Shown piece by piece: positions 34,501 through 47,300 of a DNA stretch of 64,000 nucleotides; the first letter of the stretch is position 1; every line of letters starts with the position of its first letter. Origin of the DNA: Ignelater luminosus. Its lineage: Eukaryota; Arthropoda; Insecta; Coleoptera; Elateridae. Where the stretch lies: contig VTPC01091264.1 of NCBI GenBank assembly GCA_011009095.1, positions 92,949-156,948 of the forward strand, given 5' to 3'. Made by a program: the position numbers and the translations under genes. The notes under the pieces were generated by a model. It had not been told where the DNA came from. It searched no databases and saw only the letters and a program-made list of their open reading frames with translations.

Positions 34501-37500
34501 CATCTGTAATTAAGTACAATCAAAATATATTAAGTAGCATATAATCAGCATTTTTTTCTTTACCAGTTCCTCGTGGGTAAGAACTACTGACTCAGGTGGT
34601 TCGCGAACTCTTTCTTTACTATTGTTTTCATTTTCAGAATCTTCCCCATCACTTTCCTATAAGCAAAGAATTAAAACTCAAATGCCTCATTCCATTAGTA
34701 TCAGTTGAAATAATTTACTTTATTTGTTTAACATGAAAATGGAATTTGGAAATTACTTAAGAGATAACCTAATAAAACCAGGGTGTCAACAAGAAGTGGT
34801 ACCTAGACTGTTGGAGTTCTAAAACTTAGAACGTTGAAATGACAAAATTTTCCACTTTTTGACTAAGTGGGATGCTTAAGATCACTTTGCATATATTTTT
34901 TAATAATCTGAATCTGCTTTAAATTTTGTCAACTACCCTGTAAATCACAAAGCGTGGTTGCTGTGTTTATTTTATTTTCAATCTCAACTTCTTGAGAAAA
35001 ATTGTTTCTAACTCATGTTAGCAAGTTTTCAATTTTATTATTACTAATGAAACTCATATTTTCTCCAATAAGCACTTCCCTATTATTAACTAATGGTGGT
35101 TGTTCAGTAAAAAACTTGATTCATTTACCATAAATGGTAACTAACCGTAAAAGTCAATTAAGCAACTATCATTTTGAAAATAACAAAAGCAATGTACTTT
35201 TATTAGAAAGAGAATAAGCACCCAAGACATAATAACAATAATAACTGACCTAAACAAGGTTTGTTCGTCTGGCTTGTGATAAGTTGTACTTAGTTCAAGT
35301 TAGTGACGTCACAAGAACAAGTTGAGATGAACAAAGAATCATATGTTGGCACAGTTTTAACCTGTTTTGATAGATTTATAGTTTTCATCTGACATAACCT
35401 AAGTTTCGAATTTCGATCAATCAGTAATAAATCAATAACTAGTTGTTTCCATCCTAATAAAATATAATAATTGTTTTTATTTTTTACTTAATTCCCAAAA
35501 CATGCCCCGCAGTCAGCAGACACGCAACCTCAATTACCTCATGAAGATTCTTAGGTTAGGTATTTGTATATGTTTACATTTTCTGCAATGCTAGTTGAAG
35601 GTCAAATTCGCCAGTATAACTTGTACTTGCTCGAAAGGTGGTACAGATTGAACGTGTTCGGAACCTGAACTTTAAAGTCAGCGAACAGCTGACAACTTGT
35701 TTAGTGCAACAAATGAACACGCCAACTTGTGATATCTCAACTTATTACAACAAACGAACAAACCTACAGAATGCTGTATATGTGGAAATAATAACATGTT
35801 TGCTCACGGGCCAGAACAACCACATTTTGATGGCTGTTTAGAAAAAACATAACCTCAAACTCTGAACAAATGATGTGTACTTCAGGATACAACAAACTAG
35901 TGTGCCTTGATATTGTTTTATTAAATGTCATTTTTGTAGAAAATAGAAATAAAACAATATCAAGGCACACTACAACAAACTATGTGCTTTCTTTCCTGTC
36001 AATTACAAACCACACTTTTCATTTTTAAATTGTATTAATCATTAAAATAACCTAGGAATTAATAAAGGTTTCAAAAATATAGTTTGTAATTGATAAGAGA
36101 TGTAGTTTGTTGTAATAACATGCTTGCTCAGAGATCAGGACCACTCTATTTTGATCACTGCTAGAAAAAATATAGCAGATATATAACAAAAATGTGTGAA
36201 ATATCAATTGAAAAGAAAATGATACCTGTAATAGTATTGATAACATGAATTCTTTTAAAAATAAATGTTAAGTTTCTAAATTTCTAATATAAAATGTGAA
36301 ATAATAACATTTTATATACAACCTAACCTTAAACTCAGAGAATTGAGCTAAAAATCTCATGTAAACTCAGCCGTTATCAATTCATTTTTTATTACTATCA
36401 ACTTTGCATGAATGGGATATACACTGAAATCTAATCCCTTGATGGAAGAAATATAAATTAGAATCAAACTTACAAATCTGCTTTTTTCACGTTCTTTTAC
36501 AGTTGACTTAATAATTTCTAATGCTTCTTTTTCATTTAATTTTGATTTTTCCACCTGATCTTCTTTCTCCAACTTTTCTCTTTCTTTTTCTAATTGTTTT
36601 TGCTTGTCTCTTTCCATCTTTTCTAAACCTTCACGAATCCATGCAGGAAGCTGCTTACGTTTGGTTGCATCTAACATTACAGGATCAGGTGTAGTTGGAG
36701 TTGCTATTGGAGGACGTGCTGGTATATTAACTTTACTGTATCTTTTGTTGTGTGGCTTCATTTTGTTTCCACCTGCTGTCCAATATCCACCAGAGTAATC
36801 GTTTGTTGGAGGCCTATTATATCTAAACAAATAATCAAAATCAATGGAAATGCGTGGAAATGTAAAGGGAGTAAAACCATATTTTTAAATAAATGTTTCT
36901 TGTACTATTGTATCAGTTCAATGTTGTTCTTGCACTTCCTTCGTATGACAATGTGTGTTTGTAAACCTAATTTTTTAGAGTAATGTACTACTTCTCTTCA
37001 TGATCATTTATAAATTGCACTTAAAATCAAGAAATATGTTCAAGTTTCTTTTAAAATAAGAGCATACGTAATACGAATGATTAAAATTTTGTATTTTTCT
37101 CCAAGAGGTTAGGATTTAATTTTTTTAATTTAGGGATGAATTGTCTATTACAGTTTCGATCCAAAAAAACCTAAATTTTAACTTACCCTCCAAAATTACT
37201 GGGTCCATCGCTTGGGCCAGAGTATTGGTTATATGATGGTGGTGTAGGAAGTAAAGGTGTCTTGGCAGTACCAGGTGGAGGTACTCCAGATGGTGCAGAC
37301 CAAGTGTTACCCCATCCCCATTGCTGCTGCTGATTCCAATTCCACGAACTATCTGTTGCATTATTATCATTCCAATTTGGTTGTGTATCATCTTCCTTTT
37401 CATTTTCAACTTCCATTGGTGCTTCTCCACCTTCGGCTAAGTTGTCTTTTTTAACCTTCTGAATAGTTGGGGGTGGTATTGGTGCAGTGATTTGATCTGG

Positions 37501-37650
37501 AACAGGTGGGCCAGCTTCTTTCATTATTATCCATTGTTGAGCTAGAGCTGCCCAATCTATCTGTTCGTTTGGGGTATTTTGATATGCTGCTGGATTTAGG
37601 GGCCACTGATTATAATTTTGGGAACCGGTGGAATCGCTTCCCGAGTACAT
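28551..37650 (-). CDS. PNISR: PNISR (SFRS18), PNN-interacting serine/arginine-rich protein
   Basis: PNISR is a nuclear-speckle SR-related protein associated with pinin and pre-mRNA splicing. Eight exons were placed by eye, with splice sites and phases that agree throughout: 37650-37187, 36822-36474, 34656-34564, 34503-34395, 34209-34156, 29756-29665, 29613-29460 and 29347-28551. They give 703 residues (human 805). Family landmarks in order are NEQIDWAALAQQWI (about residue 30), a Pro/Gln/Trp-rich stretch, KRKQLPAWIREGLEKMERDK in exon 2 with a charged coiled-coil-like tail, MLKVRRAMTEILLKVTNQEI in exon 4, the Gly/Ser-rich SAKLGLGIYGDSGSSSGDSG spanning exons 5-6, and a final exon of about 265 codons that is a dense RS domain ending KRSHRH. 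Most donors are GTAAGT-like. Introns carry MITEs. The gene is divergent with DDX10. Antisense frames over the RS repeats are shadows. Confidence 0.92.
30656..32387. mobile_element. 1.7-kb inverted-repeat element in PNISR intron 5
   Basis: The ends are inverted: AATTGAGGCATTCCACATGA at the left and TCACATGGAATGCCTCAATT at the right, with the match extending to about 28 bp (AAATCGCAC). Inside are two diverged direct copies of about 400 bp (30680-31075 and 31198-31590), sharing CAGTCACAAAACATC, GCATTAACCCG and ATTTTGTATTTT. There is no transposase frame. Confidence 0.7.
35257..35765. mobile_element. MITE in PNISR intron 2
   Basis: The termini AGGTTTGTTCGT (35257-35268) and ACGAACAAACCT (35754-35765) are perfect 12-bp inverted repeats. 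Further imperfect inverted matches inside involve TGATAAGTTG and CAACTTG blocks. No target duplication was defined. Confidence 0.5.
35786..36172. repeat. Pair of diverged direct repeats in PNISR intron 2
   Basis: Segments of about 60 bp at about 35786-35846 and 36112-36172 share ATAACATG(T/C)TTGCTCA, ATTTTGATNNCTG and TTTAGAAAAAA-like blocks, with clear divergence. The two copies flank the 23-bp hairpin at 35900-35970. Confidence 0.5.
35900..35970. repeat. Perfect 23-bp hairpin, 25-nt loop
   Basis: The arm 35900-35922 (starting GTGTGCCTTGATATTG) and the arm 35948-35970 (ending CAATATCAAGGCACAC) are perfectly complementary over 23 bp with a 25-nt loop. It lies in PNISR intron 2 between MITE debris. 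It may be a young solo foldback insertion or the precursor of a small RNA. The sequence alone cannot decide. Confidence 0.75.
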
Positions 37651-38303
37651 CTTTACGCGCTGTAGGTGATCAATTTTTGATGGTTATTTTCGTATACTTT
37701 ACAACATTATCAGTATAACTATACTTTCATAATATATTGCTATTATTATCAGATATTAAATTTCTTTTATTTATTGATGAAAATATTTTATATTCACTTG
37801 CCAATTAATGTCAAAATTTGCGTTAACTTTTTTATTACGCTTGTTACCAATCTTAATTTTTAAAACTAATGTAATTCCCTAGACGTACTATATGAGACTA
37901 TAATACAAAATTGTAACTGTAACGTTTCAAGTAGTGAGATTCCGACTTAATAAATTGTACGGCTTTATTTATTTGTAACTTTCGCTTATTAACTTTATTC
38001 ATAAAAATTACACATACCTCAATATATTTAACCTACTTTAAAATTTATCATTTTATTCTAGGGACATCTGTAAGAAACTATTGGTATAATATAGGACTTA
38101 CTGCGCCCTCTGTGTGTAATGTACATAAATAATCGAATTAATCATTCTCGTCTTCTCGTTCGATGCTGTCGGCCCTGCAATGTCAAATTGATTAAAGTTG
38201 TGTTGATTTTTTGTGAATATAACCTAGAAACACATGTGAGTACATGTGATTTTTCGTACATTATACAATCGTTGAATGTAAGGTAGTACAAATAGAAATA
38301 AAT
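37651..38303. promoter_or_regulatory. Bidirectional promoter region of PNISR and DDX10
   Basis: These 653 bp separate the start codons of PNISR (minus) and DDX10 (plus). The stretch contains a small CpG-bearing patch (about 38148-38180, CTCGTCTTCTCGTTCGATGC). No TATA box stands out for either gene. A shared housekeeping promoter is inferred from the head-to-head layout. Confidence 0.5.
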
Positions 38304-41300
38304 ATGTCTCTTAATAACCAAGCAGCTTCAAATATGCAAGAACCGTCTGAAAAAAAAGAAAAAATCTAAAATAAAGGTGTATACAAAGAAAACGAAACAG
38401 AATAAACCAGAAGCAAAAGTTATCGAAGAATTGCAAACCAAATATGAAAATGTAAGTTCTAATTCATGACATATCTAATTAGTCTAATCTTCTAATTTGT
38501 TTTCACAGATTGACATTAATGCTGTTACCAAATTTACTGATCTCCCTTTTTCATCTAAAACTTTGAAGGGGCTGAAGGATACGGGATATATAAAGCCAAC
38601 TGATATTCAACGCGAAACTATTTTATTAGCTTTAAGAGGAAAAGATATTTTAGGTGCTGCACAAACAGGTTCTGGTAAAACATTGGCATTTCTAATACCA
38701 TTGTTGGAAATAATGTATTGTAAACAATGGACAAGTCTAGATGGTGTAGGAGCATTGGTTATTACGCCTACACGTGAATTAGCTTATCAAATATTTGAAT
38801 GTCTACGTAAAGTGGGAAGATACCATGACTTTTCTGCTGGACTTATTATAGGTGGTAAAGATTTGAAATTTGAAAGGAAACGAATGGATCAATGTAACAT
38901 TATAATATGTACACCTGGGCGATTACTGCAGCATATGGATGAAAATCCATTATTCGACTGTGTTAATATGCAGGTAAGATATTAATTTCATAATAATTAC
39001 CAAATACACAGGAAAACCAATGCTTAGCATTAATATTTTATGACATTATAATTTGAGTATAGTGATGTAGTGGAAACTTAAAAAGTTTGAAATCTTTCCT
39101 GGATATCAGAGAAAAGTTCCCTAGTAACATATCCAGCTTATGAATGACCAAATTACTAAAATGAGATTTATAATGTTTGCTTCTACATCAAGACAGTCTT
39201 ACCCCCCAGTTGCATACAGCCATTATTAGCTATTGTGATGTTAATTTTAAAATCTAGTGATCTGATTGGAAAATTCTGAATTCTCAGCTGAATTCTGCTA
39301 CTTCTGATTGGTTAATGATGCTTTTAACTTGACAACACAGTCAAGAATGCTTTATGCAACCAGGGGTTAAAGGGTAAAATACCCCTCATAGGTGGTTAAC
39401 TTGAGCAAATTTAAAAATCGTGAGATTGTATTTAATAGTATAGGACACTTGTAATTTCTGTCATTGCGTCACAATATTTTTAAAAAGTCAAAGTGTCTCA
39501 GTATAAATTTGACAGATAAATGTCAGGGTAGAGTGAGGACACTTGTTAAAATTCGTATTTTAGGTTAGAACAGATGACACCCAAAGATGTTTATGAAATT
39601 TCATCTGGGTTAACCTGACCACTCTTAATTACTATGAATATGATTATTTCATCAATTTGTTTTCATGGCTATTTTGATTGATTGGTTTAATCAAGTTCAA
39701 TTATTTTCATAAGCCCCCTAAAGGAATGTAGAAGTGTAGATTTATAAAGCAAATAGTACACTCTGAAGTTTTGATTTTGGAAAAAATGCATAAAAGCAAT
39801 TGCTCCTATATTTTTCACAATTGTATCTATGGAGTTAAGCTCTATTTAAATTTAAGTGAGGTTGGTGATGTATGGTTCTTAGGTGCAATCAGTTCTTAGT
39901 ATTGTATCAAAGTGTGCATATTATATTGGTTTTTTTATCAGGAAAATACATTAGAGCAAATGTGTCCATCACAAAAGAACAATTTATCATCAATTTACCA
40001 ATTTGAAGTTTTAAACCTAATACAGCTTTCTTAAAGAAACACTCCTTTTTGAAAACATCAGTCTGATATCTGAACAAAATAGCCAGTCTTCTCTTGTCAA
40101 TAAAATAATAATATATAGAGAGTTGTCGCATATTAACTTTAAATTAACGTCATCCATTACTTTAATCTTAGTGTGTTGAATTATGCAGTAGAGAGTTTGA
40201 GCAAATTATTCATGTTAAACATTAACGGTAAAGTCATGTGACCAAATATCATAAAAATTTAACGGGCATGTAACATTTAAAGAGTTTGAGCAAACAACTG
40301 ACAATATACAAATGTTAATACAACCCAACATAACCTCATGATCTAAGTTGATGTGGTTATTTAAGAAAACACGTTTTCAATTTATTATTAATAAATTAGT
40401 AACAGTGAGAATATCATCGAAATGCATACGCTCGAAGTACATGCCACAAGCCGATTTATTGTATATGGTATTCGTTTCCTTATTTGTAAGGAAATAGCTG
40501 GCTTTAATAAGCATTATATATAAAGCGTTACGATATGTTCTGAGCATGCGCAGTTGTCACAGAATAACATTATCATATAGCATAATTTGTGCTCAAACTG
40601 TAATAATGTTCCACTATTTAACATTGAGTGGGAGACATGCGACAAATCTCAATAGGAGAATCATCAATCAAGAGATGGTGGTAAATTTTGTCAGAATGTA
40701 TCAAACTGGCAGAAGAAAGAGTGATCATTAGCTACAACCAACATTACCAGAGCTGGCTATAAATCTCCAAATCTGAAGATTTATGAATTTATGATTATCT
40801 CTGATGATTTGTTTTACTGTTATGGCAATAGTGTGATCACTGATCACTCAATAATCATCCTCAAAATAGTTTTTTGAATTTCCAATAGAGGTCATGACGA
40901 TCGTGTTTTTCCATGACTTACTGCATCAACCTACGCGTAGGCCATGGGTTTTCTTACAGTCACTATGTTACGCTACAGTCTTGACATACAGGTCACAATT
41001 TTGATTGATTGGTTCCGCCATGCGTTGTCTTACTGTCTTTTCTTGCATTTGATTGACTGATTGGCACTTTTAAATTTCATATATCGATGTGTTTATTCCA
41101 TTTATGTTTTTATTTATTTTCTTTCAATGTGAAAACACATTTGTCAATTAAAATAATAATTTCTAAACTGACGCATAGAGAGTATAAATCATTGCACACT
41201 TCCTTTGAGTTTTTATCTTAAGTACCATAATACAGTAAATACATTTGTTATTGCCTTGTTGCCTGGGTTGGGGTGAAACAAATGATGTATGTATCTATGT

Positions 41301-44300
41301 CACACATAACCTGGATATATAATTGATAGTTGCGCATTTGAGGGAATTAAAGTTATAATTTTTTTGATTTGTTTATTTTCCTCCATTCCTGGGTGTAAAA
41401 ATTTATTTGAAAAGGGTGTATAACTACAACAATTATAGTAAGTACTATTTAAAATAAATGATTATTTTTAAGCAAGTAATAGGTAGGTTTAAAGCATTTT
41501 GAGTAAAAGAATAATACATAACTTATTAGATTTAGTCACTTTTTAAACGATTTGTTTTAGAAAAACACATAACATAACCCTACTTTATATCTAATTCTGC
41601 GTCCGCCATGTTTTGTCTTACTGTCAAACTGAGCTCATATGGCCAGACTGTTAGGTTTCTTTCAGAAATTACACTCGGACTAAATAAAACGCATCCGCAG
41701 GGTTCCGTTCAGAAATTACGCTCGGACTAAATAAAACGCATTCACAGTACTGTAATCCCGTTCAGAAAATAACAAGAGTGCATCCCACTGCATTACTCTT
41801 GCGCGTTCAGATTCTGAAAGTACAAACGTCTGGAGCTCGCTCTGTTATGCAATGGTTATACCCACTCTATACTGGGTACAAAAAAGTAAAAACTGGAAAA
41901 ACAGTAAAATTTGCAATTTTCTAAGGTTATGTTGTTATGTTATGTTTGTTTACTTACAATTTCTCGCCGAGGGGAGCCCAACAACATCACCCCCGTGGAT
42001 TGGCGCGGGGTCTGCTTGGTGCCGGCCATACGTTCATTCATCAGTTCAGCGAACGCACTTCCACCCAACTATTTTCCAACCAGACTTAAGAGAGGTTAAT
42101 TCCTCTAAGGAGGAATTAACATTAATTACTACTACTACAATTTCTGTGTTTGTACAATTGATGAGCGTTCCGATTGCTTTATTACTCCAATTAATCTTCG
42201 TAGATAAATGCTCTAGTGTTTTTTTTAAATTTATTTCTGGACGAAACCGTAGCGTAGCTATAAAGTAGTGTTTGTAGTGTTTCTCCAATTAGTGCTGCTT
42301 TTGGATTATTTTTATTGTATTCAAGTTTGGTTAAATGGCATTTAGATCCTACGATGTATGCCACTTCACCAACAACTCTTCATTCTTATTTGAATTTTGA
42401 GGTTATTTGAATGTGTATTTAAAGAATTGCATTTGAACCGTTTAGTTTTAAAAAAATTAAAATGGCACGTATAGCAAAATCATGCATCTTACAATGTGTA
42501 AAAAATCCTAGTAAAAAGATTAATCTTCCTCATAGTAAGAAAGTATATTTAGGTCGTAATGAGGAAACAATGATTACAGATACTGAATTGTCTCGAAAGC
42601 AAGTAGCTGCTACTGCTGATTATGACAAATATGTAGTTACAGTAGAGGCCCTTGGGCTAAATTACTCGGGTTGCAATGGTTATGTATTAAGAAAAGGTGG
42701 TATTTATGATTTAAAGCATGGTGATCGGTTAGAGTTGCGGTTAGGTTGTCATGAATTTGATGTTCTATTTCATCCGCCTCCTGATTGTGACAAGAATGGT
42801 GATGAAATTGTAGAACCAGAAACAAAACGAGCTAAACTTAACTATCCTTTATTTAATTTAAGTGACAAAGCTAAAGAATCATCCAAAGTTAATGATGCTT
42901 CAGCAGATAATGCAAGTGAATTTGCCAGTGCAAATGAATTATCAGGATTATGGGAAAACATAGATAATGGTGACATGCTGATCTATTCATTTATGAACGT
43001 AAAGCCAGCAGCAAGAATAGCTGCATTTGATTTAGATGGTACATTAATTAAGACAAAATCTGGATTACGATTTGCCAAGAACTCAGAAGATTGGGTTTTA
43101 AATTTTTCTGAAGTTTCACAGAAAATATCAGATCTGTTTAAAAAAAAATATAAAATTGTAGTGTTTACAAATCAGGGTGGTGTAAAATCTGACCAAAATA
43201 AAATTAAAGAATTAAAAATTCGAATCGAAAGTGTCTTAAAAAAAATTAAAGTTCCCATGCAAGTGTTTGCTGCAACAGGTAAAAGTATTTACAGAAAACC
43301 TGCTCCAGGCATGTGGAATTCTCTAGTTAATGAAAGAAATGATGGCATGGAAATTGATATTACTAAATCATTTTATGTAGGAGATGCTGCTGGTCGCGAG
43401 AAGAATTGGGCTCCTAAAAAAAAATAAAGATCACTCAATTGGAGATAGATTATTTGCAATAAACATTGGTTTAAAATTTCATACTCCAGAAGAATACTTT
43501 TTAGGGGCACGTTCAGTTTCATTTCTAATGCCAAAATTTGATCCACGAAATATGAAACTAGACAGCAAACCTGCACCATTAAGAGATATTTGTGAAGTTA
43601 TTATAATGGTTGGAAGCCCAGGATCAGGGAAAAGTCATTATTGTAAGGAAAATATAGTAATAGGTGGTTATGCTTGTGCAAATAGAGACACAATGGGATC
43701 ATGGCAGGCCTGTGTTAAAATGTTAGAGAAGTCCATTCAACGTAAGCAAAGTGTTGTCATAGATAATACAAATCCAGATAAAACGACACGCAAGAGGTAT
43801 ATTGATATTGCAAAAAAAATATAATATTCCTTGTAGATGTTTTCTTATGAATACAAGCCCAGAACATTCCAAACATAATAATAAATTCCGTGAATTAACT
43901 GATAAAACTCACACACCAGTTGGAGAAGTGATCTTAAACATGTTTAAAAAGAATTTTGAAGAGCCAACGTTGGATGAAGGTTTTGAAGAAATAGTGAAAA
44001 TAGATTTTATTCCTAAATTCAACAATCCAGAGGATGAAAAATTGTATAAAATGTTTTTATTGGACTCGTAGAGATACACAATTATTTTATCATATTGCAG
44101 ATGTAATTAAGGCTGTAAAATGTATTTTTAACAATTTGTTACTGCTTTATGTAACAATATACCTATGTAAAGTCGGAATGTTTCATTTGTTTTAAAATTG
44201 ATTAATAATATAGCATGATACTATTATTTGCAAATCATAATACTCCTAATTTTTACTTTACTTTTTATATAAACTTTTAAAAGAATTGTAAAATAAATAT

Positions 44301-47300
44301 GTAAAAGAAAGTAACTGTTTTAATGGTATGGGTATATTATAAATAAGCAAAATTAATTAATTTGTCATTTGGTAAACTGCTTATGTTCTCTCCAGTAATG
44401 TAACATGCTTTAATTATCACTGAAGATAGTACAAGTTAAACTGATGAAGATTCTAATAAGTGATACCTCCGATTGTTAATCATAGCATTTACATTTGATG
44501 AGAGAATTTATATTCATTGAGTGTATCAAACAAAACTAAGCAAAATGTAAAATAATTGGGAAACTTGTTTTAACGGTTTTTGTTTTAATCAAGTGTGAAC
44601 AGCACATTTATGAACAATTTAGCATTACATATTAATTTTCAACACTGAAATTAGTACATACAATTTTCATAAGTTATTTCCAGCAATTGTTGTTCCTGAA
44701 TATTTGCATTGGCTAAATGTAAAGTGATTTGTAATTATTTATGAAGTTTCAATTTTTGCTTCATTAGCAGTTTCTTTAATCCATTTTGACATAGAGCTAA
44801 TACCTACACATTTCGACAGTATGCCCATTTTACGGGTCCTTCCCTGAATGTTTAGGAATAGGCAATGCGCCTTACATTTCAGAGCCAGCTTTTTTTTAAA
44901 GTTCATCCCTTGTTAATTGAACCATAGCTTGCTGTGAATTTAAAAACTGGCAAAAGTTAACTGTTTGACACAGATGAACAAAACATTTATTACTAGAATT
45001 CATGTTAAAACATTTTTTAATTTAACAAAAATATACTTGGCTGGGAACAAGAATAAATTTGACAAAATCTATCTATTGCTTGAATCTAGAGGACTTTTTG
45101 GAGGGAGCTCAATTTTTGATGCTGTAATTCACAACATACTATCAGGACTGGCTCAAAGAATGTCAGCACTCATAAGCGAAGATTGTTTTTGTGCCTTGCT
45201 TTTCCTGTTCTATTACATTATGTTGGGAGTACCTTCCTTCCCCCTTTTCAACTCTGAAACAGACACATGGGCTGTCCCCTGTCTAGGGTGGCAATAAACG
45301 GTGCTCTTGGGCTGTGCTTAAGACATCTAATGTCATGAAGTGGGCCTGCATATTACGTAGTTTTGTTCATTGTTTGTGCAAACCCAGTAATTGTGTATGA
45401 TTATTTTGTTTATCTCTATTTTTGAAAAGTATATTTGGGGGTTTGTTTGTGGGCTTTAGTTACTATAGTACATGTTACACCTTTTTGTTCGCTATAGGAT
45501 TAAACAGCTAGAATTTAAATTCATATTTATTTTCTTTCATGTCACACCCAGGTTCCTAGTATGTGTTATTTCCTAAACGAAGATGCAAATTGTAGTAACA
45601 TAAAGCAAACATACGGCCCTTGGTGTGATGTGATTCAAAATAAATATGAATTTAGATTCTAGCTGTTTAATTCTATAGCGGACAAAAAGGTGTAACATGT
45701 ACTATATTTACATATTCTTTTATTTGATAGCTGCTCCTATTCTTACAAAACAGAAAAATACTAAAGTTTGACATTTGAGGTTGTTGATTCTTTGCCAGAA
45801 TATATCTAGCAGTGCGGCTCATAATGCAAAAATGTGGAGGTTGCAGCTTTTGTAAACCCTTTTGATTATAGCAAGCAGCTCTCGATGTCAAGATTTCTGA
45901 ATATTTTTTGACTGTACCCATTTAATATGTCTTTTTTTCGGAGTATACTTGCAATTTAATTACAAAAAGTTACTAGATAGTTTTAGGTTATGTAGCATTT
46001 GACAGTTTAAATTTCAGAAAACTGTATGTTTGTGATTTTAAGAGGAAATAAATAAATAATTTGACCTTTTAACAAAATAAAAATTTTAAATAAAGATAGT
46101 AATGAGAAAATAGTGGAATTAAAAACTTATAAAACTACTGATCATTTTAAATATTATGACAGACTATCATTCATTTCAACAATAAAAAAATGAAATTTCC
46201 TAATAAGAATTGATGTAGAACTTGACAGTGGCTTACTAAAGTGAACAAAGTTTAGGTGTTATTATGACTAGAGTTACATACAGGGGGTCCGGCGCGAAAG
46301 CTTCAGAAGCCATTTAGAATGACAACAGTGTAATCAAAAACTTTTTAAAGCACTTGGTTTCTTCGCACAAATCAAAATAAGAAATTTAAACTTGGCAATA
46401 CCCATCATCTTTTATAATCCCGTATACTGTGGATTTCAATGTATTTACTGTTCTTGCAACTGTTTGTATACTAGTACTCAGGTCTTCCATTATGGCATCT
46501 AAAATCTGGTTTCTGGTAACCCTTGATTGATCCTTATTAATGTTAGAAGCAAGAAGAATGTTTCCAGCATCTCGAAATCCTTGGTTTACCCTTCGTATAA
46601 TCATATGATGTGGGTTTTGAAAACGTTCAGCATCATTGCAGTTCCCATTGCCTGTATTGCTGAAGGAATCAAATAAAACAATTTGTGTTGGCAAATTTGA
46701 TGAAAAGGTTCTTATGTGGCAAACAATTTGCTTTTGCGGGAAAAGATGTACAGCATTTTTTTCAACAGGTACCATAAATGCTGCAACATATCGCAAGGAA
46801 TGTCTTCAAAGAAAATTATTCCAGTTGTACAAGCAACATGAAACTCCACCGTTATTTTGGCTAGATTTGGCCATCGCTCACTATGCTGCAGGCACCTTAA
46901 ATCTCCTAAATAGAAATGTCATTTTTGTTGAAAAAGCCATGAACCTCTCTAATTATCCAGAAATACGGCCAATAAAAAATATTGAATTATTATTAAAAGA
47001 CACGCAAGAAGAAGTGGCCAAGTTGCAGAAAACTTAAATCAATTTAAAAAAATATGGAAAAAGCTTCAAATAATGTGACGCAAATTGGTGTGTAAAAGTT
47101 AATGAAAGGTCTGCGTGGAAAAATCAGATATATTTTCAGAAACTTGTAATTTAGGTTAAGATTGGCATTAATCTGTTCAACATTACATTGTATAATCTGT
47201 TTAATAAATAACTTTGGTTCTTCGTATAGATTTGTTTTTGTAAATGTAGTTTTGAAGTGCATTTTTTTGCAAACATGCTTTACCATATCATTAAAATTCT

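Noticed and set aside
41015..41626. Direct repeat of a CCGCCATG(C/T)(G/T)TTGTCTTACTGTC block, 586 bp apart, as possible LTRs
   Set aside because: The match is only about 25 bp and nothing between the copies resembles a retroelement.
41852..42268. 138-codon plus-strand frame just before PNKP
   Set aside because: It overlaps other frames of similar length, has no conserved motif, and is better explained as the PNKP upstream region.
44965..45297. 110-codon plus-strand open frame in DDX10 intron 2
   Set aside because: No family features, no splice or promoter context, and probably transposon debris.
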